Shown here: one piece after another, positions 9,968 through 18,872 of the stretch | Layout: every line of letters begins with the position of its first letter | Numbering within the stretch: position 1 is the first letter of the stretch | Source of the DNA: Leisingera caerulea DSM 24564 | Lineage (GTDB): Bacteria > Pseudomonadota > Alphaproteobacteria > Rhodobacterales > Rhodobacteraceae | Assembly: GCF_000473325.1 (NCBI RefSeq) | Contig: NZ_KI421513.1 | Coordinates: 1,373,217-1,437,216 of the forward strand | Length of the DNA: 64,000 nucleotides | Direction: 5' to 3' | Program-made: the position numbers and the translations under genes | The notes under the pieces: model-generated | What the model was told of the DNA's origin: nothing | What the model saw: the letters and a program-made list of their open reading frames with translations, nothing else | Databases searched by the model: none

Positions 9968-10583
9968 ATTGCGCGGGGCAGGTAAAGCCGGCGCCGGGAA
10001 GCTCGTGCAGCAGCTGACGAAGCGTCTGGGGTTCGGCGGCCGGCTCTTACTGGGGCTGGCGGCCGATCGTAACAGGCCCTTCGCTGCTGCATAGCCACAG
10101 TGCCCGTGTCGGCCTTTGAATGGAAGCTGGCGAAAGGACGGCCTTCCGTAGCAAACGGACAGGCGTCCTATCCTGAAAGTCAGGTTCCGCGACAGGCATT
10201 TCCTGGCAGAGAGCCTGTAAGGAAAAGGGCAGCTGATGTCAGCTGCCCCTTCTTTCTGCCTGACGTGCGTGAGTGGCGGCTCAGGCGGCTGGTGTCACTG
10301 GCTGACCCTGATAGGTCTTCGAGCCAACCCGCACCGCGATTCTCCCATCCGGGAGTGCCCGTATGAAGCTGCCTTGAACGAGGGAAAACTTGCCTACTGC
10401 GATTGTTCTAAGCATGGTCTGATCCCGCCTTTTTGCAATTCAGGGTAGTGGCTTGCTCCGTGTACTCATGCTTGCTGAGATTGATTAACAAAGCATTACC
10501 CATGCGGGCGGCAGCAGTTAAATGCCCGGTAAACCGCGGAAAACCGGACCTGCCGGGCAGTCTGGAGGACGGGGCCGGGCGTC
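9968..10583. other. 616-base intergenic region with strong hairpins and no supported gene
   Basis: No complete gene is supported here. A perfect hairpin, GGGCAGCTGA-TG-TCAGCTGCCC, lies at 10228-10249 and is followed by TTCTTTCT. This looks like a terminator on the plus strand, possibly of a small RNA starting somewhere after 10100. Smaller inverted repeats (for example CAGGC...GCCTG around 10194-10218) lie before it. A second hairpin (CTCCC-ATCC-GGGAG) is at 10342-10355. A short stretch at about 10353-10448 reads like a decayed CDGSH-type domain and is listed separately. Confidence 0.4.
10353..10448 (+). pseudogene. Possible relic of a CDGSH iron-sulfur domain
   Basis: The frame ending at 10448 reads ECPYEAALNEGKLAY, then CDCSKHGLIPPFCNSG, then stop. 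The layout (Gly-Lys, aromatic-Cys-x-Cys, Ser, Pro-Phe-Cys) resembles the first half of a CDGSH [2Fe-2S] domain. However, the expected Asp-Gly-x-His is missing, the spacing between the second and third Cys is one residue too long, and no start codon with a ribosome-binding site is near. Chance similarity in non-coding DNA is a real alternative. Confidence 0.15.
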
Positions 10584-10982
10584 TTACAGCCAGTCGCGCA
10601 GGATCGGGATCAGCGGGATATCGGCCGGCGGCATCGGAAAGTCGCGCAGGTCCTGCGGGCGCACCCATTTCAGGGTCTGGCCTTCCTTGGCTTGCGGAAT
10701 GCCTTCCCACTTGCGGCAGGCAAACAGCGGCATCAGCAGGTGAAAATCCTCGTAAGAGTGGCTGGCAAAGGTCAGCGGCGCCAGGCAAGAGGCCCAAGTG
10801 CCGATCCCCAGCTCCTCATGCAGCTCGCGGATCAAAGCGGCTTCCGGCGTTTCGCCCGCCTCGATCTTGCCGCCGGGAAACTCCCACAGGCCCGCCATCG
10901 ATTTCCCCTCGGGGCGCTGCGCCAGCAGAACCCTCCCATCCGCATCAATGAGCGCAACAGCCGATACCAGAACCGTTTTCAT
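10584..10982 (-). CDS. mutT: 8-oxo-dGTP diphosphatase MutT (Nudix)
   Basis: MutT removes oxidised dGTP from the nucleotide pool and so prevents A:T to C:G mutations. The 132 residues carry a complete Nudix box starting at the GG of WEFPGGKIEAGETPEAAL: Gly38, Glu44, Arg52-Glu53, Glu56-Glu57 and Gly59-Ile60. The start ATG overlaps the argJ stop (ATGA), and the order argJ-mutT is common in Rhodobacterales. Related Nudix enzymes can take other nucleotides, but length and the QRPEGKSMAGLWEFPGG segment favour MutT. Confidence 0.92.
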   Translation of the reverse strand: MKTVLVSAVALIDADGRVLLAQRPEGKSMAGLWEFPGGKIEAGETPEAALIRELHEELGIGTWASCLAPLTFASHSYEDFHLLMPLFACRKWEGIPQAKEGQTLKWVRPQDLRDFPMPPADIPLIPILRDWL

Positions 10983-12205
10983 GACCGGTAATCCGCGTTG
11001 ATTGAGATGTACTGATGGGTCAGATCGCAGGTCCAGACAGTGGCCTGGCCGCTGCCGAGGCCCAGATCCACCTTGATGGTGATCTCCTGCTTCTTCATCT
11101 CCGCCGCGCCCAGCTCTTCCTTGTAGCCGGGCGAGACCCAGCCCTTTTCCGCGACCAGAACATCACCAAAGGAGATCGACAGCAGGTCACGGTCCGCTGC
11201 GGCGCCGGACTTGCCGATCGCCATAACCACACGGCCCCAGTTCGGGTCCTCGCCGGCAATGGCGGTCTTCACCAGCGGCGAGTTGGCAATCGCCAGGCCG
11301 TGCACCTTGGCATCGGTGTCTGAGGCGGCACCGGTCACCTGGATTTCCACGAACTTGCTTGCACCTTCACCGTCGCGCACCACCTGGTGCGCCAGGTCCA
11401 GCATGACCCGTTCCAGCCCGGACGCAAACTCCGCGTTTCCGGTGGCATCCACGCCGGAGGCGCCCGTTGCGCACAGCATCAGGCTGTCGGAGGTGGAGGT
11501 GTCGCTGTCCACGGTGATGCAGTTGAAGGTCCGGTTGCAGATCTCTGCCAGCTGCGCCTGCAGCGCCGCCTGCTCCACCTTGGCGTCAGTAAAGATATAG
11601 ACCAGCATCGTCGCCATGTCCGGCGCGATCATGCCGGAACCTTTGGCAATGCCGGCTATCTTGATGGTTTTGCCCTCAATCCCGACCGTGGCGCTGGCGC
11701 CTTTGGCAAAGGTGTCGGTGGTCATGATCGCCCTGGCGGCGCCTTCCAGCGCGGTTTCGTCCAAGGCATCGTTCAGCTCACTGATCTTCGCGACGATGCG
11801 GTCGTGCGGCAGCGGCTCGCCGATTACACCGGTAGACGCGGTAAAGACGCGCTCCGCCGGCAGGCCTGTTGCTGCGGCGACAGCAGAGGTGATCTCTGCC
11901 ACCGAGGTTTGCCCGTGATGGCCGGTAAAGGCATTGGAGTTGCCCGAGTTCACCAGGATTGCCGCGCCGGCATCCGCGCCGCCGCCCAGCTTGGCCTGGC
12001 AGTCCCGCACCGGGGCCGACCGGGTCTTGGAGCGGGTGAACACCCCGGCAACAGTGGTGCCCGGATCCATCACCGCCAGCATCACATCTGTCCGGCCTTG
12101 GTACTTCACCCCGGCAGCGGCAGCGGCAAAGCGCACCCCTTTGACGACCGGCAGAGCGGGAAAGCTGGCAGGGGCCAGCGGCGAGACGGGCAGGGATTTC
12201 GCCAT
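10979..12205 (-). CDS. argJ: Bifunctional ornithine acetyltransferase / N-acetylglutamate synthase
   Basis: ArgJ recycles the acetyl group from N-acetylornithine to glutamate in arginine biosynthesis. The 408 residues include KGVRFAAAAAGVKYQGRTD near the N terminus and ILVNSGNSNAFTG at about 83-95. The self-cleavage site is GSGMIAPDMATMLVYIFTDA, where the enzyme is cut before Thr199, which becomes the nucleophile of the beta subunit. Cleavage is known for the family, not shown here. It lies three bases after ppiC and overlaps mutT, so ppiC-argJ-mutT form one operon. Confidence 0.97.
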   Translation of the reverse strand: MAKSLPVSPLAPASFPALPVVKGVRFAAAAAGVKYQGRTDVMLAVMDPGTTVAGVFTRSKTRSAPVRDCQAKLGGGADAGAAILVNSGNSNAFTGHHGQTSVAEITSAVAAATGLPAERVFTASTGVIGEPLPHDRIVAKISELNDALDETALEGAARAIMTTDTFAKGASATVGIEGKTIKIAGIAKGSGMIAPDMATMLVYIFTDAKVEQAALQAQLAEICNRTFNCITVDSDTSTSDSLMLCATGASGVDATGNAEFASGLERVMLDLAHQVVRDGEGASKFVEIQVTGAASDTDAKVHGLAIANSPLVKTAIAGEDPNWGRVVMAIGKSGAAADRDLLSISFGDVLVAEKGWVSPGYKEELGAAEMKKQEITIKVDLGLGSGQATVWTCDLTHQYISINADYRS

Positions 12206-12207
12206 GA

Positions 12208-13059
12208 TCAGTTCCTTACCAGGCTGAGGTCTTGGAGAATGGCCGGGTCCAGATCCTCGATTTCGGGCCGTTCGATCTCGGCCGCGGCGGTCAGTTCGTT
12301 GACGCGTGCCTCCACCGCCCTCTGGCGCAGTTCGCCGGCAATTTGCTCGCGCACTTCTTCGAACTCAGGGGCCTCGGTCTTGCGGCGCTCATGCAGCAGG
12401 ATCACGTGCCAGCCGAACTGGGTCTGCACCGGAGCGGAGACCTCGCCAGAGCGCAGTTCCATCACCGCTTCTTCGAATTCCGGCACCATGCGGCCAGCGG
12501 TGAACCAGCCCAGATCGCCGCCGCTGGGGCCGGAGGGTCCAGTGGACTGCTCCTTGGCGAGGGTGGCAAAATCGGCGCCGTCGTCCAGCTCCTTGATGAC
12601 GTCCAGCGCGTCCGCCTCGGTTTCAACCAGAATATGGGCGGCGTGGAATTCATCGCCGCCGTCGCCGGAGGAATACTTCTCGTCATAGGCCGCGCGCAGC
12701 GCCTCTTCGCCGCTGGCATTGTCCATTACCGTCTCAAGCACATCGGCCGCCAGCATCGCGCGCTCTTCGTTTTCGACCGACAGCTCCACGTAATGGGGCA
12801 CCTCGCCATGCAGCTGCTGTTTCAGCGCCGTCTGCTGCACCAGCTGATCGAGGATCGCGTTAAACAGCACGTCATCCGGCAGCTGCTTGTACTGCGCCGG
12901 CAGGTTTTCGCGTGCCATGATCATATGGCCGATGGTGATTTCCTCGCCATTGACCGCGGCGACCACCGTGTTGGCATGCGGCGCGGCGACTGCCGCAAGC
13001 GGAAGCGCTGCGCAGGCCGCCACTGCCATACCGCACAGAAATGTGAGACCTTTACGCAT
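12208..13059 (-). CDS. Periplasmic parvulin-type peptidyl-prolyl isomerase
   Basis: This 283-residue protein has a Sec signal peptide (RKGLTFLCGMAVAACAALPL, then AAVAAPHA). A SurA/PrsA-like N-terminal helical region with a PpiC rotamase domain follows at about residues 145-240 (FHAAHILVETEADA, GPSGPSGGDLGWFTAGRMVP, FGWHVILLHERR). It should help fold exported proteins in the periplasm. Its gene is divergent from secA, which encodes the motor that exports such proteins. The ATG at 13059 has AGGAAGG upstream. The open frame extends much further on this strand opposite secA, but that extension is a shadow. Confidence 0.93.
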   Translation of the reverse strand: MRKGLTFLCGMAVAACAALPLAAVAAPHANTVVAAVNGEEITIGHMIMARENLPAQYKQLPDDVLFNAILDQLVQQTALKQQLHGEVPHYVELSVENEERAMLAADVLETVMDNASGEEALRAAYDEKYSSGDGGDEFHAAHILVETEADALDVIKELDDGADFATLAKEQSTGPSGPSGGDLGWFTAGRMVPEFEEAVMELRSGEVSAPVQTQFGWHVILLHERRKTEAPEFEEVREQIAGELRQRAVEARVNELTAAAEIERPEIEDLDPAILQDLSLVRN

Positions 13060-13236
13060 AGAAACCTTCCTATTCTTTGGCCGCCGGGGGGCGTGCCGTT
13101 GACACTCCAAACCCTGCCGCTTACATCGCTTTGAGGCCATTGGCAGGACCGTCTTTCCACCTTTGTTTATGGGTTGCGGACACGGCGGGCAAGCCTGCCC
13201 GATGCAAAGGCCGGAGATAGGATCGCTGGAGAAAAC
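13060..13236. promoter_or_regulatory. Divergent promoter region between ppiC and secA
   Basis: The 177 bases between the two start codons must hold the promoters for ppiC-argJ-mutT (leftward) and secA (rightward). I see no clear operator or RNA element. GGAG stands a few bases before the secA ATG. Confidence 0.35.
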
Positions 13237-15936
13237 ATGCTTGGTTTCGGAACACTCGCCAAAAAGGTTTTCGGTACGCCGAACGACCGTAAGATCAAGG
13301 CGACACGGCCGCTGATCGCACAGATCAACGCGCTGGAGGATGAGTTCGCGAAGCTCAGCGATGACGGGCTGATCGGAAAGACCGAAGAACTGCGCAAGCG
13401 CGCCCTGGGCGGCGAAAGCCTGGACGCTCTGCTGCCGGAGGCCTTTGCCAACGTGCGCGAAGCGGCCAAGCGGGCCTTGGGTCTGCGCGCTTTTGATACC
13501 CAGCTGATGGGCGGCGTATTCCTGCACCAGGGCAACATCTCCGAGATGAAGACCGGCGAGGGCAAAACCCTCGTGGCGACTTTCCCGGCCTATCTGAACG
13601 CGCTGACCGGCAAGGGCGTGCATGTGGTCACCGTGAACGAATACCTGGCCAAGCGCGACAGCGAATGGATGGGCAAGGTGTTCGCCCAGCTTGGCATGAC
13701 CACCGGCGTGATCTGGTCCGGCCAGGCCGACCCGGAAAAGCAGGCTGCCTATGGCTGCGACGTCACCTATGCCACCAACAACGAGCTGGGCTTTGATTAC
13801 CTGCGCGACAACATGAAACCGTCGCTGGATCAGGTGTTCCAGAAGCAGCACAACTTTGCCATCGTCGACGAGGTGGACTCGATCCTGATCGACGAGGCCC
13901 GGACGCCGCTGATCATCTCCGGCCCGGCTGAAGACCGCTCGGAGCTCTATTCGACCATCGACAAGATTATCCCGCTCCTGTCGGAGGAGCACTATGAGAT
14001 CGACGAGAAAACCCGCGGCGTGACTTTTACCGAGGACGGCAACGAGTATCTCGAGCAGACGCTGCGCGAGCATGGGCTGCTGGAAGAAGAGGCCTCGCTT
14101 TACGATCCGGAAAGCACCACTGTGGTGCACCACGTGAACCAGGCGCTGCGCGCGCACAAGCTGTTCCAGCGCGACAAGGATTACATCGTCCGCGACGGCC
14201 AGGTGGTGCTGATCGACGAATTCACCGGCCGCATGATGCCGGGCCGCCGCCTGTCCGAAGGGTTGCACCAGGCCATCGAGGCCAAGGAAGACGTGCAGAT
14301 TCAGCCGGAAAACACCACCCTGGCGTCTGTGACTTTCCAGAACTACTTCCGCCTTTATGACAAGCTGTCGGGCATGACCGGCACCGCGATGACCGAGGCC
14401 GAAGAATTTGCCGAAATCTACAGCCTCGGCGTGGTCGAAGTGCCGACCAATCGCCCGATCGCTCGGGTCGACGAAGACGATCAGGTCTACCGTACCGCCC
14501 GCGAGAAATACGAGGCGATGATCAAGGAGGCCAAAAAGGCGCATGAAAAGGGCCAGCCGGTTCTCCTGGGCACCACCTCGATCGAGAAATCCGAACTGCT
14601 GAGCCAGTTGCTCGAGAAGGAAGGCATCCAGCACAACGTGCTGAACGCCCGCCACCACGAGCAGGAAGCGCAGATCGTTGCCGATGCCGGCCGCTTCGGC
14701 GCGGTGACCATCGCCACCAACATGGCCGGCCGCGGCACTGACATTCAGCTGGGCGGCAACGTCGAGTTGAAGGTGCTGGAGGCGCTGGAGGCAAACCCAG
14801 AGGCCGACCCGGCCGAGCTGCGCGCGGCTGAGGAAGCCAAGCACGCCGAAGAAAAGCAGAAGGTTCTCGACGCCGGCGGCCTGTTTGTGATGGCGTCGGA
14901 GCGCCACGAAAGCCGCCGCATCGACAACCAGCTACGCGGCCGCTCCGGCCGTCAGGGCGACCCGGGCCGCACCCGCTTTTACCTCAGCCTCGAAGACGAC
15001 CTGATGCGCATCTTCGGCTCCGAGCGGCTGGACAAGCTGCTGTCGTCGCTGGGCATGAAGGAGGGCGAGGCGATCATTCACCCCTGGGTGAACAAGTCGC
15101 TGGAACGCGCCCAGGCCAAGGTTGAGGGCCGCAACTTCGACATGCGCAAGAACGTGCTGAAGTTCGACGACGTGATGAACGACCAGCGCAAGGTGATCTT
15201 CAGCCAGCGCCGCGAGATCATGGCGGCGGAAGACCTGTCCGAGATCGTCGATGACATGCGCCACGAGGTGATCGACGACCTGCTCGACACTCACATGCCA
15301 CCCAAGACCTATGCCGACCAGTGGGACACCGCGGGCCTGCAGGAACAGGTGCGCGAAATGCTGGGCGTCGAGGTGCCGGTGGCCGAATGGGCTGCCGAGG
15401 AAGGCGTCGATGACGAACAGATCCGCGAGCGCCTGGTGGAAGCCTCCGACAAGCTGATGGCGGAAAAGGCCGAAGCCTTTGGCCCGGAAAACATGCGCAA
15501 CATCGAAAAGCAGGTGCTGCTGCAGACCATCGACAAGAAATGGCGCGAACACCTGCTGACGCTGGAGCATCTGCGCTCTGTGGTCGGTTTCCGCGGCTAT
15601 GCGCAGCGCGATCCGCTGAACGAGTACAAGAACGAAAGCTTCCAGCTGTTTGAAAGCATGCTCGACTCCCTGCGGGAGGAAGTGTCCCAGCAGCTGAGCC
15701 GGGTGCGTCCGATGACCGAGGAAGAGCAGCAGCAGATGCTGATGGAAATGGCAGCCCGGCAGGCCGCGATGCAGAAGATGGCGGCCGAGCCTGCCCCTGC
15801 TGAAGCCGCGGCAGAAGACCCCGCACCGGGGTTTGTCGAAGATGACCCCTCCACTTGGGGCAACCCGTCGCGAAACGACAAATGCCCGTGCGGTTCCGGC
15901 AAAAAGTTCAAGCACTGCCACGGCAGCCTCGCCTGA
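13237..15936 (+). CDS. secA: Preprotein translocase ATPase SecA
   Basis: SecA is the ATPase motor of the Sec export pathway at the inner membrane. The 899 residues begin [14 protein letters not shown] as in other SecA proteins. Walker A is MKTGEGKT at about 104-111, Walker B lies within [20 protein letters not shown], and the SecA signature region includes [13 protein letters not shown]. The C terminus ends in the zinc-binding SEC-C motif [14 protein letters not shown], which binds SecB and lipids. An upstream ATG in the same frame would add 21 unlikely residues, and the chosen ATG has GGAG before it. Confidence 0.98.
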   Translation: MLGFGTLAKKVFGTPNDRKIKATRPLIAQINALEDEFAKLSDDGLIGKTEELRKRALGGESLDALLPEAFANVREAAKRALGLRAFDTQLMGGVFLHQGNISEMKTGEGKTLVATFPAYLNALTGKGVHVVTVNEYLAKRDSEWMGKVFAQLGMTTGVIWSGQADPEKQAAYGCDVTYATNNELGFDYLRDNMKPSLDQVFQKQHNFAIVDEVDSILIDEARTPLIISGPAEDRSELYSTIDKIIPLLSEEHYEIDEKTRGVTFTEDGNEYLEQTLREHGLLEEEASLYDPESTTVVHHVNQALRAHKLFQRDKDYIVRDGQVVLIDEFTGRMMPGRRLSEGLHQAIEAKEDVQIQPENTTLASVTFQNYFRLYDKLSGMTGTAMTEAEEFAEIYSLGVVEVPTNRPIARVDEDDQVYRTAREKYEAMIKEAKKAHEKGQPVLLGTTSIEKSELLSQLLEKEGIQHNVLNARHHEQEAQIVADAGRFGAVTIATNMAGRGTDIQLGGNVELKVLEALEANPEADPAELRAAEEAKHAEEKQKVLDAGGLFVMASERHESRRIDNQLRGRSGRQGDPGRTRFYLSLEDDLMRIFGSERLDKLLSSLGMKEGEAIIHPWVNKSLERAQAKVEGRNFDMRKNVLKFDDVMNDQRKVIFSQRREIMAAEDLSEIVDDMRHEVIDDLLDTHMPPKTYADQWDTAGLQEQVREMLGVEVPVAEWAAEEGVDDEQIRERLVEASDKLMAEKAEAFGPENMRNIEKQVLLQTIDKKWREHLLTLEHLRSVVGFRGYAQRDPLNEYKNESFQLFESMLDSLREEVSQQLSRVRPMTEEEQQQMLMEMAARQAAMQKMAAEPAPAEAAAEDPAPGFVEDDPSTWGNPSRNDKCPCGSGKKFKHCHGSLA

Positions 15937-16046
15937 CCGCATGGTATGAATTCTCAGGTTCCTGCCCAAAGCCGGAGCCTGCCACCCGGCCGCGGAAGGG
16001 GGATCTCCCGCCCGTCGCCGGTCTTTAATAACAAAGACCGCGTCCG

Positions 16047-16085
16047 TTGGGCGTGGCGCTGCGCAGCGCGCAGCGCCACGCCCAA
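16047..16085. repeat. Perfect 18-bp inverted repeat (REP-like palindrome)
   Basis: The arms TTGGGCGTGGCGCTGCGC and its exact complement are separated by three bases (AGC). It sits in the 351-base gap between secA and the next gene. No T-tract follows, so it is not a classical terminator. A second, imperfect GC-rich inverted structure (AGGGAGGCTCTGG...GGCTCCC) follows at about 16093-16121. Together they look like an intergenic REP/BIME-type element that may stabilise the secA message. No gene is supported in the rest of the gap. Confidence 0.8.
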
Positions 16086-16287
16086 GTCTGCCAGGGAGGC
16101 TCTGGCGCAGCCAGGGCTCCCGCAGGCGCGGGAGATCCCCCTTGGCTGTTTTCCTTCGCTCTGTTTCCCGCTGCGTAACAAAGAAGGCGGAATTGCCGCA
16201 TTCGCCGGATTCTCTCCCGTTTGAGGCCACAAACCGGCCGGCATTGTCAGGCAAGCATTCTTAACCATTCAGGTTCAGGAGGATCCC

Positions 16288-17193
16288 ATGCTGAGCAAAC
16301 AGGTGATGCTGACAAGTGCAATGACACTGGCGTGCGCATTGGGCATCGGATTCTATATGCAGGCTTCAAGCCCCCGCTGGGCGGGTGAGCCGGAGGCCGC
16401 TGCCGATCCTCAGCTGCCGGCCGAACCCGGGCCGGCGGAGCTGAAAATCGAGAATATAATGCTGACCTCCCTCCCGGCGGACCCGGCACCTGCGGGGGCC
16501 GATCCGCAACCGGCCCCTGCCGCGCAATCGGACGCCTGCAGTGTGACAGCGTCGGCGATGGCCGCCCCCGCGGCTATGGTTAGTCTCACAGTTTCCGCGC
16601 CGTGCCATGGCGGCGAGCGCTTGACCGTGCATCACAGCGGTATGACCTTCACGGCGGCACTGGACCGGACCGGGCACTATGCGGCGCAGGTCCCGGCCCT
16701 CACTCGGACTGCGGTTTTCATCGCCGAAACTGCAAGCGGCGGCGGGGCGGTTGCCGTTGCCGAAGTGGCGGATGCGGAGACGACGGAACGGGTGGTTCTG
16801 CAATGGAGCGGCCACAGCGGCCTTGAAATTCACGCGCGGGAATTCGGCGCGGCGTATGGCAGCGCCGGACATGTCTGGAACGGCGCCGCGCCCGGCGCGG
16901 GTGCCGGGCAGGTGGTCCGCCTCGGCGATGCCGGCCTGCTGGCACCGCGGATTGCCGAAATCTACAGTTTGCCGGCCGGCCAGCCGGACCGCTCTGGCAC
17001 CGTTTCCCTGACCGCCGAAGCCGAGGTGACGGGCCTCAACTGCGGCCGCGACGTGTCTGCCCAGGCGCTGCAGCTGAGCGGCGGACGGCTCAGCAGCCGG
17101 GATCTGGTGATTGCAATGCCGGAATGCGATGCCCAGGGCAGTTTTCTGGTGTTGAATAATCTGGTGGAAGACCTGAAAATCGCCTCCAACTGA
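16288..17193 (+). CDS. Exported or membrane-anchored hypothetical protein
   Basis: I do not recognise a characterised family. The 301-residue product has an uncleaved or cleavable hydrophobic N terminus (QVMLTSAMTLACALGIGFYM), a Pro/Ala-rich linker (about 28-80), and a region with paired Cys and repeated short beta-like segments (VSLTVSAPCHGGERLTVHHS; FTAALDRTGHYAAQVPAL), which suggests an Ig-like or carbohydrate-binding-like periplasmic domain. AGGAGG lies before the ATG. It is followed 24 bases later by the PBP-OmpA gene in the same direction, so both may act at the envelope. Confidence 0.7.
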   Translation: MLSKQVMLTSAMTLACALGIGFYMQASSPRWAGEPEAAADPQLPAEPGPAELKIENIMLTSLPADPAPAGADPQPAPAAQSDACSVTASAMAAPAAMVSLTVSAPCHGGERLTVHHSGMTFTAALDRTGHYAAQVPALTRTAVFIAETASGGGAVAVAEVADAETTERVVLQWSGHSGLEIHAREFGAAYGSAGHVWNGAAPGAGAGQVVRLGDAGLLAPRIAEIYSLPAGQPDRSGTVSLTAEAEVTGLNCGRDVSAQALQLSGGRLSSRDLVIAMPECDAQGSFLVLNNLVEDLKIASN

Positions 17194-17217
17194 TTTGCGG
17201 TAACTTCAGGTATCCAT

Positions 17218-18771
17218 ATGACCTTCTTTCGTGCGGCCGTTTGCGCCGCACTTTTTCTGGCGGCTTTTGCGCGCGCTTTGGCAGCCGAAGACGTCACCCT
17301 TTCTTCGCCGGACGGCGCGGTTGAAATCACCGGCACGCTGCTGGGGTTCGACGGCGAATTTTACCGGGTGCAGACCCAGTTCGGCGAACTGACCGTCGAT
17401 GGCTCCGGCGTGGACTGCGAGGGGCCGGGCTGCCCCAGCCTGTCCGGCTTTGTCGCGGAGATCACCCTGGCGGGGTCCTCTACCATGTCCGAGGTGCTTC
17501 TGCCCGCGCTGATCGAAGGCTTTGCGCTGCGCAACGGCTATCAGACCCGCCGCGAACCGCTGCCGCAGGGCAACTTCAGCCATGTGCTGCTGCGCGGCCA
17601 GCAGCCGGCAGCAAGGTTCACCTTCACCGCCAGCAATACCGATGCCGGTTTTGCCGCGCTGGTTGCGGACGAGGCCGATGTGGCGATGGCGCTGCGGGAA
17701 ATCCGCCCGCTGGAACGCACCGCCGCCCGCGCGGCGGGCCTGGGCGATCTGACCGGGCCGGGCCGCAGCCGGGTTCTGGCGCTGGACGCCTTTGTACCGG
17801 TGGTGGCGCCCGGCAATCCGGTGCGGGAGATTTCCCTGCCGCAACTGGCGGGCGTCTTGTCTGGCCGGATCTCCAACTGGCAAGAGCTTGGCGGGCCTGA
17901 CGCGCCGGTTTCCCTGCATATGCCGGTGTCCGGCTCCGGGCTGGCGCAAGCCGTGGAGGATAAGCTGATGGCGCCCTTTGGCGCCGGGTTCTCGCCGCAG
18001 ATCCGCCGCCACGACCGCAGCAGCACATTGGTGCGCCAGGTTCTGGTGGACCCCTTCGCCATCGGCATTGCCAGCTATGCAGAGAAGGGGGCAGCGCGGA
18101 TGCTGACGCTGACGGGGCCTTGCGGGTTTTCCCTGCAGGCCAGCCGCAGGGCGGTGAAGACTGAGGATTACCCGCTGACGGTGCCTATGTTTCTTTACCT
18201 GCCCGCCCGCCGCCTGCCCAAGGTGGCGCGGGATTTCCTGACCTATGTTCGCGGTCCCGCAGCGCAGGCGGTGATCCGCCGGGCGGGGTTCGTGGATCAG
18301 GCGCCGGAGCTGATCCCGATCAGCCGCCAGGGCAGCCGCTTTGCCAATGCAATTCTGGCCGCGGAAGGAAAGCCGGGGCTGGAGGAGCTGCAGCGGCTGG
18401 TCGCGGTGCTGGGCGGGATGCGGCGGCTGACGGCCTCCTTCCGGTTCGAACCCGGCTCAGCCCGGCCCGATGCACAGTCCCGCAGCAACGTTGAGCAGCT
18501 GGCCCGGGCGCTGGAAGCTGGAGAGTTTGATGCGAAAGAGCTTGTTTTTGCCGGTTTTTCCGATGGTGTCGGCCCTGCGGAGGGCAACCGGCAAATCGCG
18601 CTGAAACGCGCGGGCGCAGTGCGGGATGCGGTGGTCAAGGCAGCGGAGACCGCAGATATCAGCCGGGTTCAGATCCGCACCGAGGGGTTTGGCGAGGCGC
18701 TGCCGATGGCGTGTGATGACAGCGCCTGGGGCCGCCAGATCAACCGCCGGGTCGAGGTCTGGGTGCGTTAG
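17218..18771 (+). CDS. Phosphate-binding-protein/OmpA fusion
   Basis: The 517-residue protein joins two domains. After a signal peptide (FFRAAVCAALFLAAFARALA) and a short beta region, residues about 80-370 form a PstS-like type II periplasmic binding domain (ITLAGSSTMSEVLLPALIEG; later FVPVVAPGNPVREIS and ISNWQELGG). Residues about 400-517 form an OmpA peptidoglycan-binding domain (FSDGVGPAEGNRQIALKRA; NRRVEVWVR), with the Asp and Arg that normally hold diaminopimelate. It is probably periplasmic and tied to the cell wall. No Pst transporter genes are adjacent. It may sense or buffer phosphate or another anion; this is inference. Confidence 0.88.
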   Translation: MTFFRAAVCAALFLAAFARALAAEDVTLSSPDGAVEITGTLLGFDGEFYRVQTQFGELTVDGSGVDCEGPGCPSLSGFVAEITLAGSSTMSEVLLPALIEGFALRNGYQTRREPLPQGNFSHVLLRGQQPAARFTFTASNTDAGFAALVADEADVAMALREIRPLERTAARAAGLGDLTGPGRSRVLALDAFVPVVAPGNPVREISLPQLAGVLSGRISNWQELGGPDAPVSLHMPVSGSGLAQAVEDKLMAPFGAGFSPQIRRHDRSSTLVRQVLVDPFAIGIASYAEKGAARMLTLTGPCGFSLQASRRAVKTEDYPLTVPMFLYLPARRLPKVARDFLTYVRGPAAQAVIRRAGFVDQAPELIPISRQGSRFANAILAAEGKPGLEELQRLVAVLGGMRRLTASFRFEPGSARPDAQSRSNVEQLARALEAGEFDAKELVFAGFSDGVGPAEGNRQIALKRAGAVRDAVVKAAETADISRVQIRTEGFGEALPMACDDSAWGRQINRRVEVWVR

Positions 18772-18788
18772 GGACGGCAGCGCCGGAA

Positions 18789-18840
18789 GCGCTCCCGCGC
18801 GTTTGGCAAGGCATCACAGATGCCCTGCAAACCCTTGGGC
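18789..18840. repeat. Intergenic element: GCGCTCCCGCGC, hairpin, CCCTTGG
   Basis: Between the PBP-OmpA gene and radC (convergent) lies GCGCTCCCGCGC, then an imperfect hairpin (GTTTGGCAAGGCATC, ACA, GATGCCCTGCAAAC), then CCCTTGGG. The same architecture recurs at 34521-34564. It may serve as a bidirectional 3' end for the two genes. Confidence 0.5.
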
Positions 18841-18872
18841 CGGGCATCGCGCTGGCGCGCGCTGCGGCAGCG

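Noticed and set aside
10100..10366. 88-codon open frame after infB
   Set aside because: No Shine-Dalgarno sequence or family likeness; the sequence contains strong hairpins that suggest non-coding DNA.
10321..10448. Cobalamin or TPP riboswitch upstream of nearby genes
   Set aside because: Some short words look similar (ACTGGC, CTTGAAC), but the conserved cores and correct order are missing and no suitable gene follows on that strand.
13060..14907. N-terminal extension of the ppiC gene opposite secA
   Set aside because: The extension is antisense to secA; the internal ATG at 13059 has a signal peptide and a good Shine-Dalgarno sequence.
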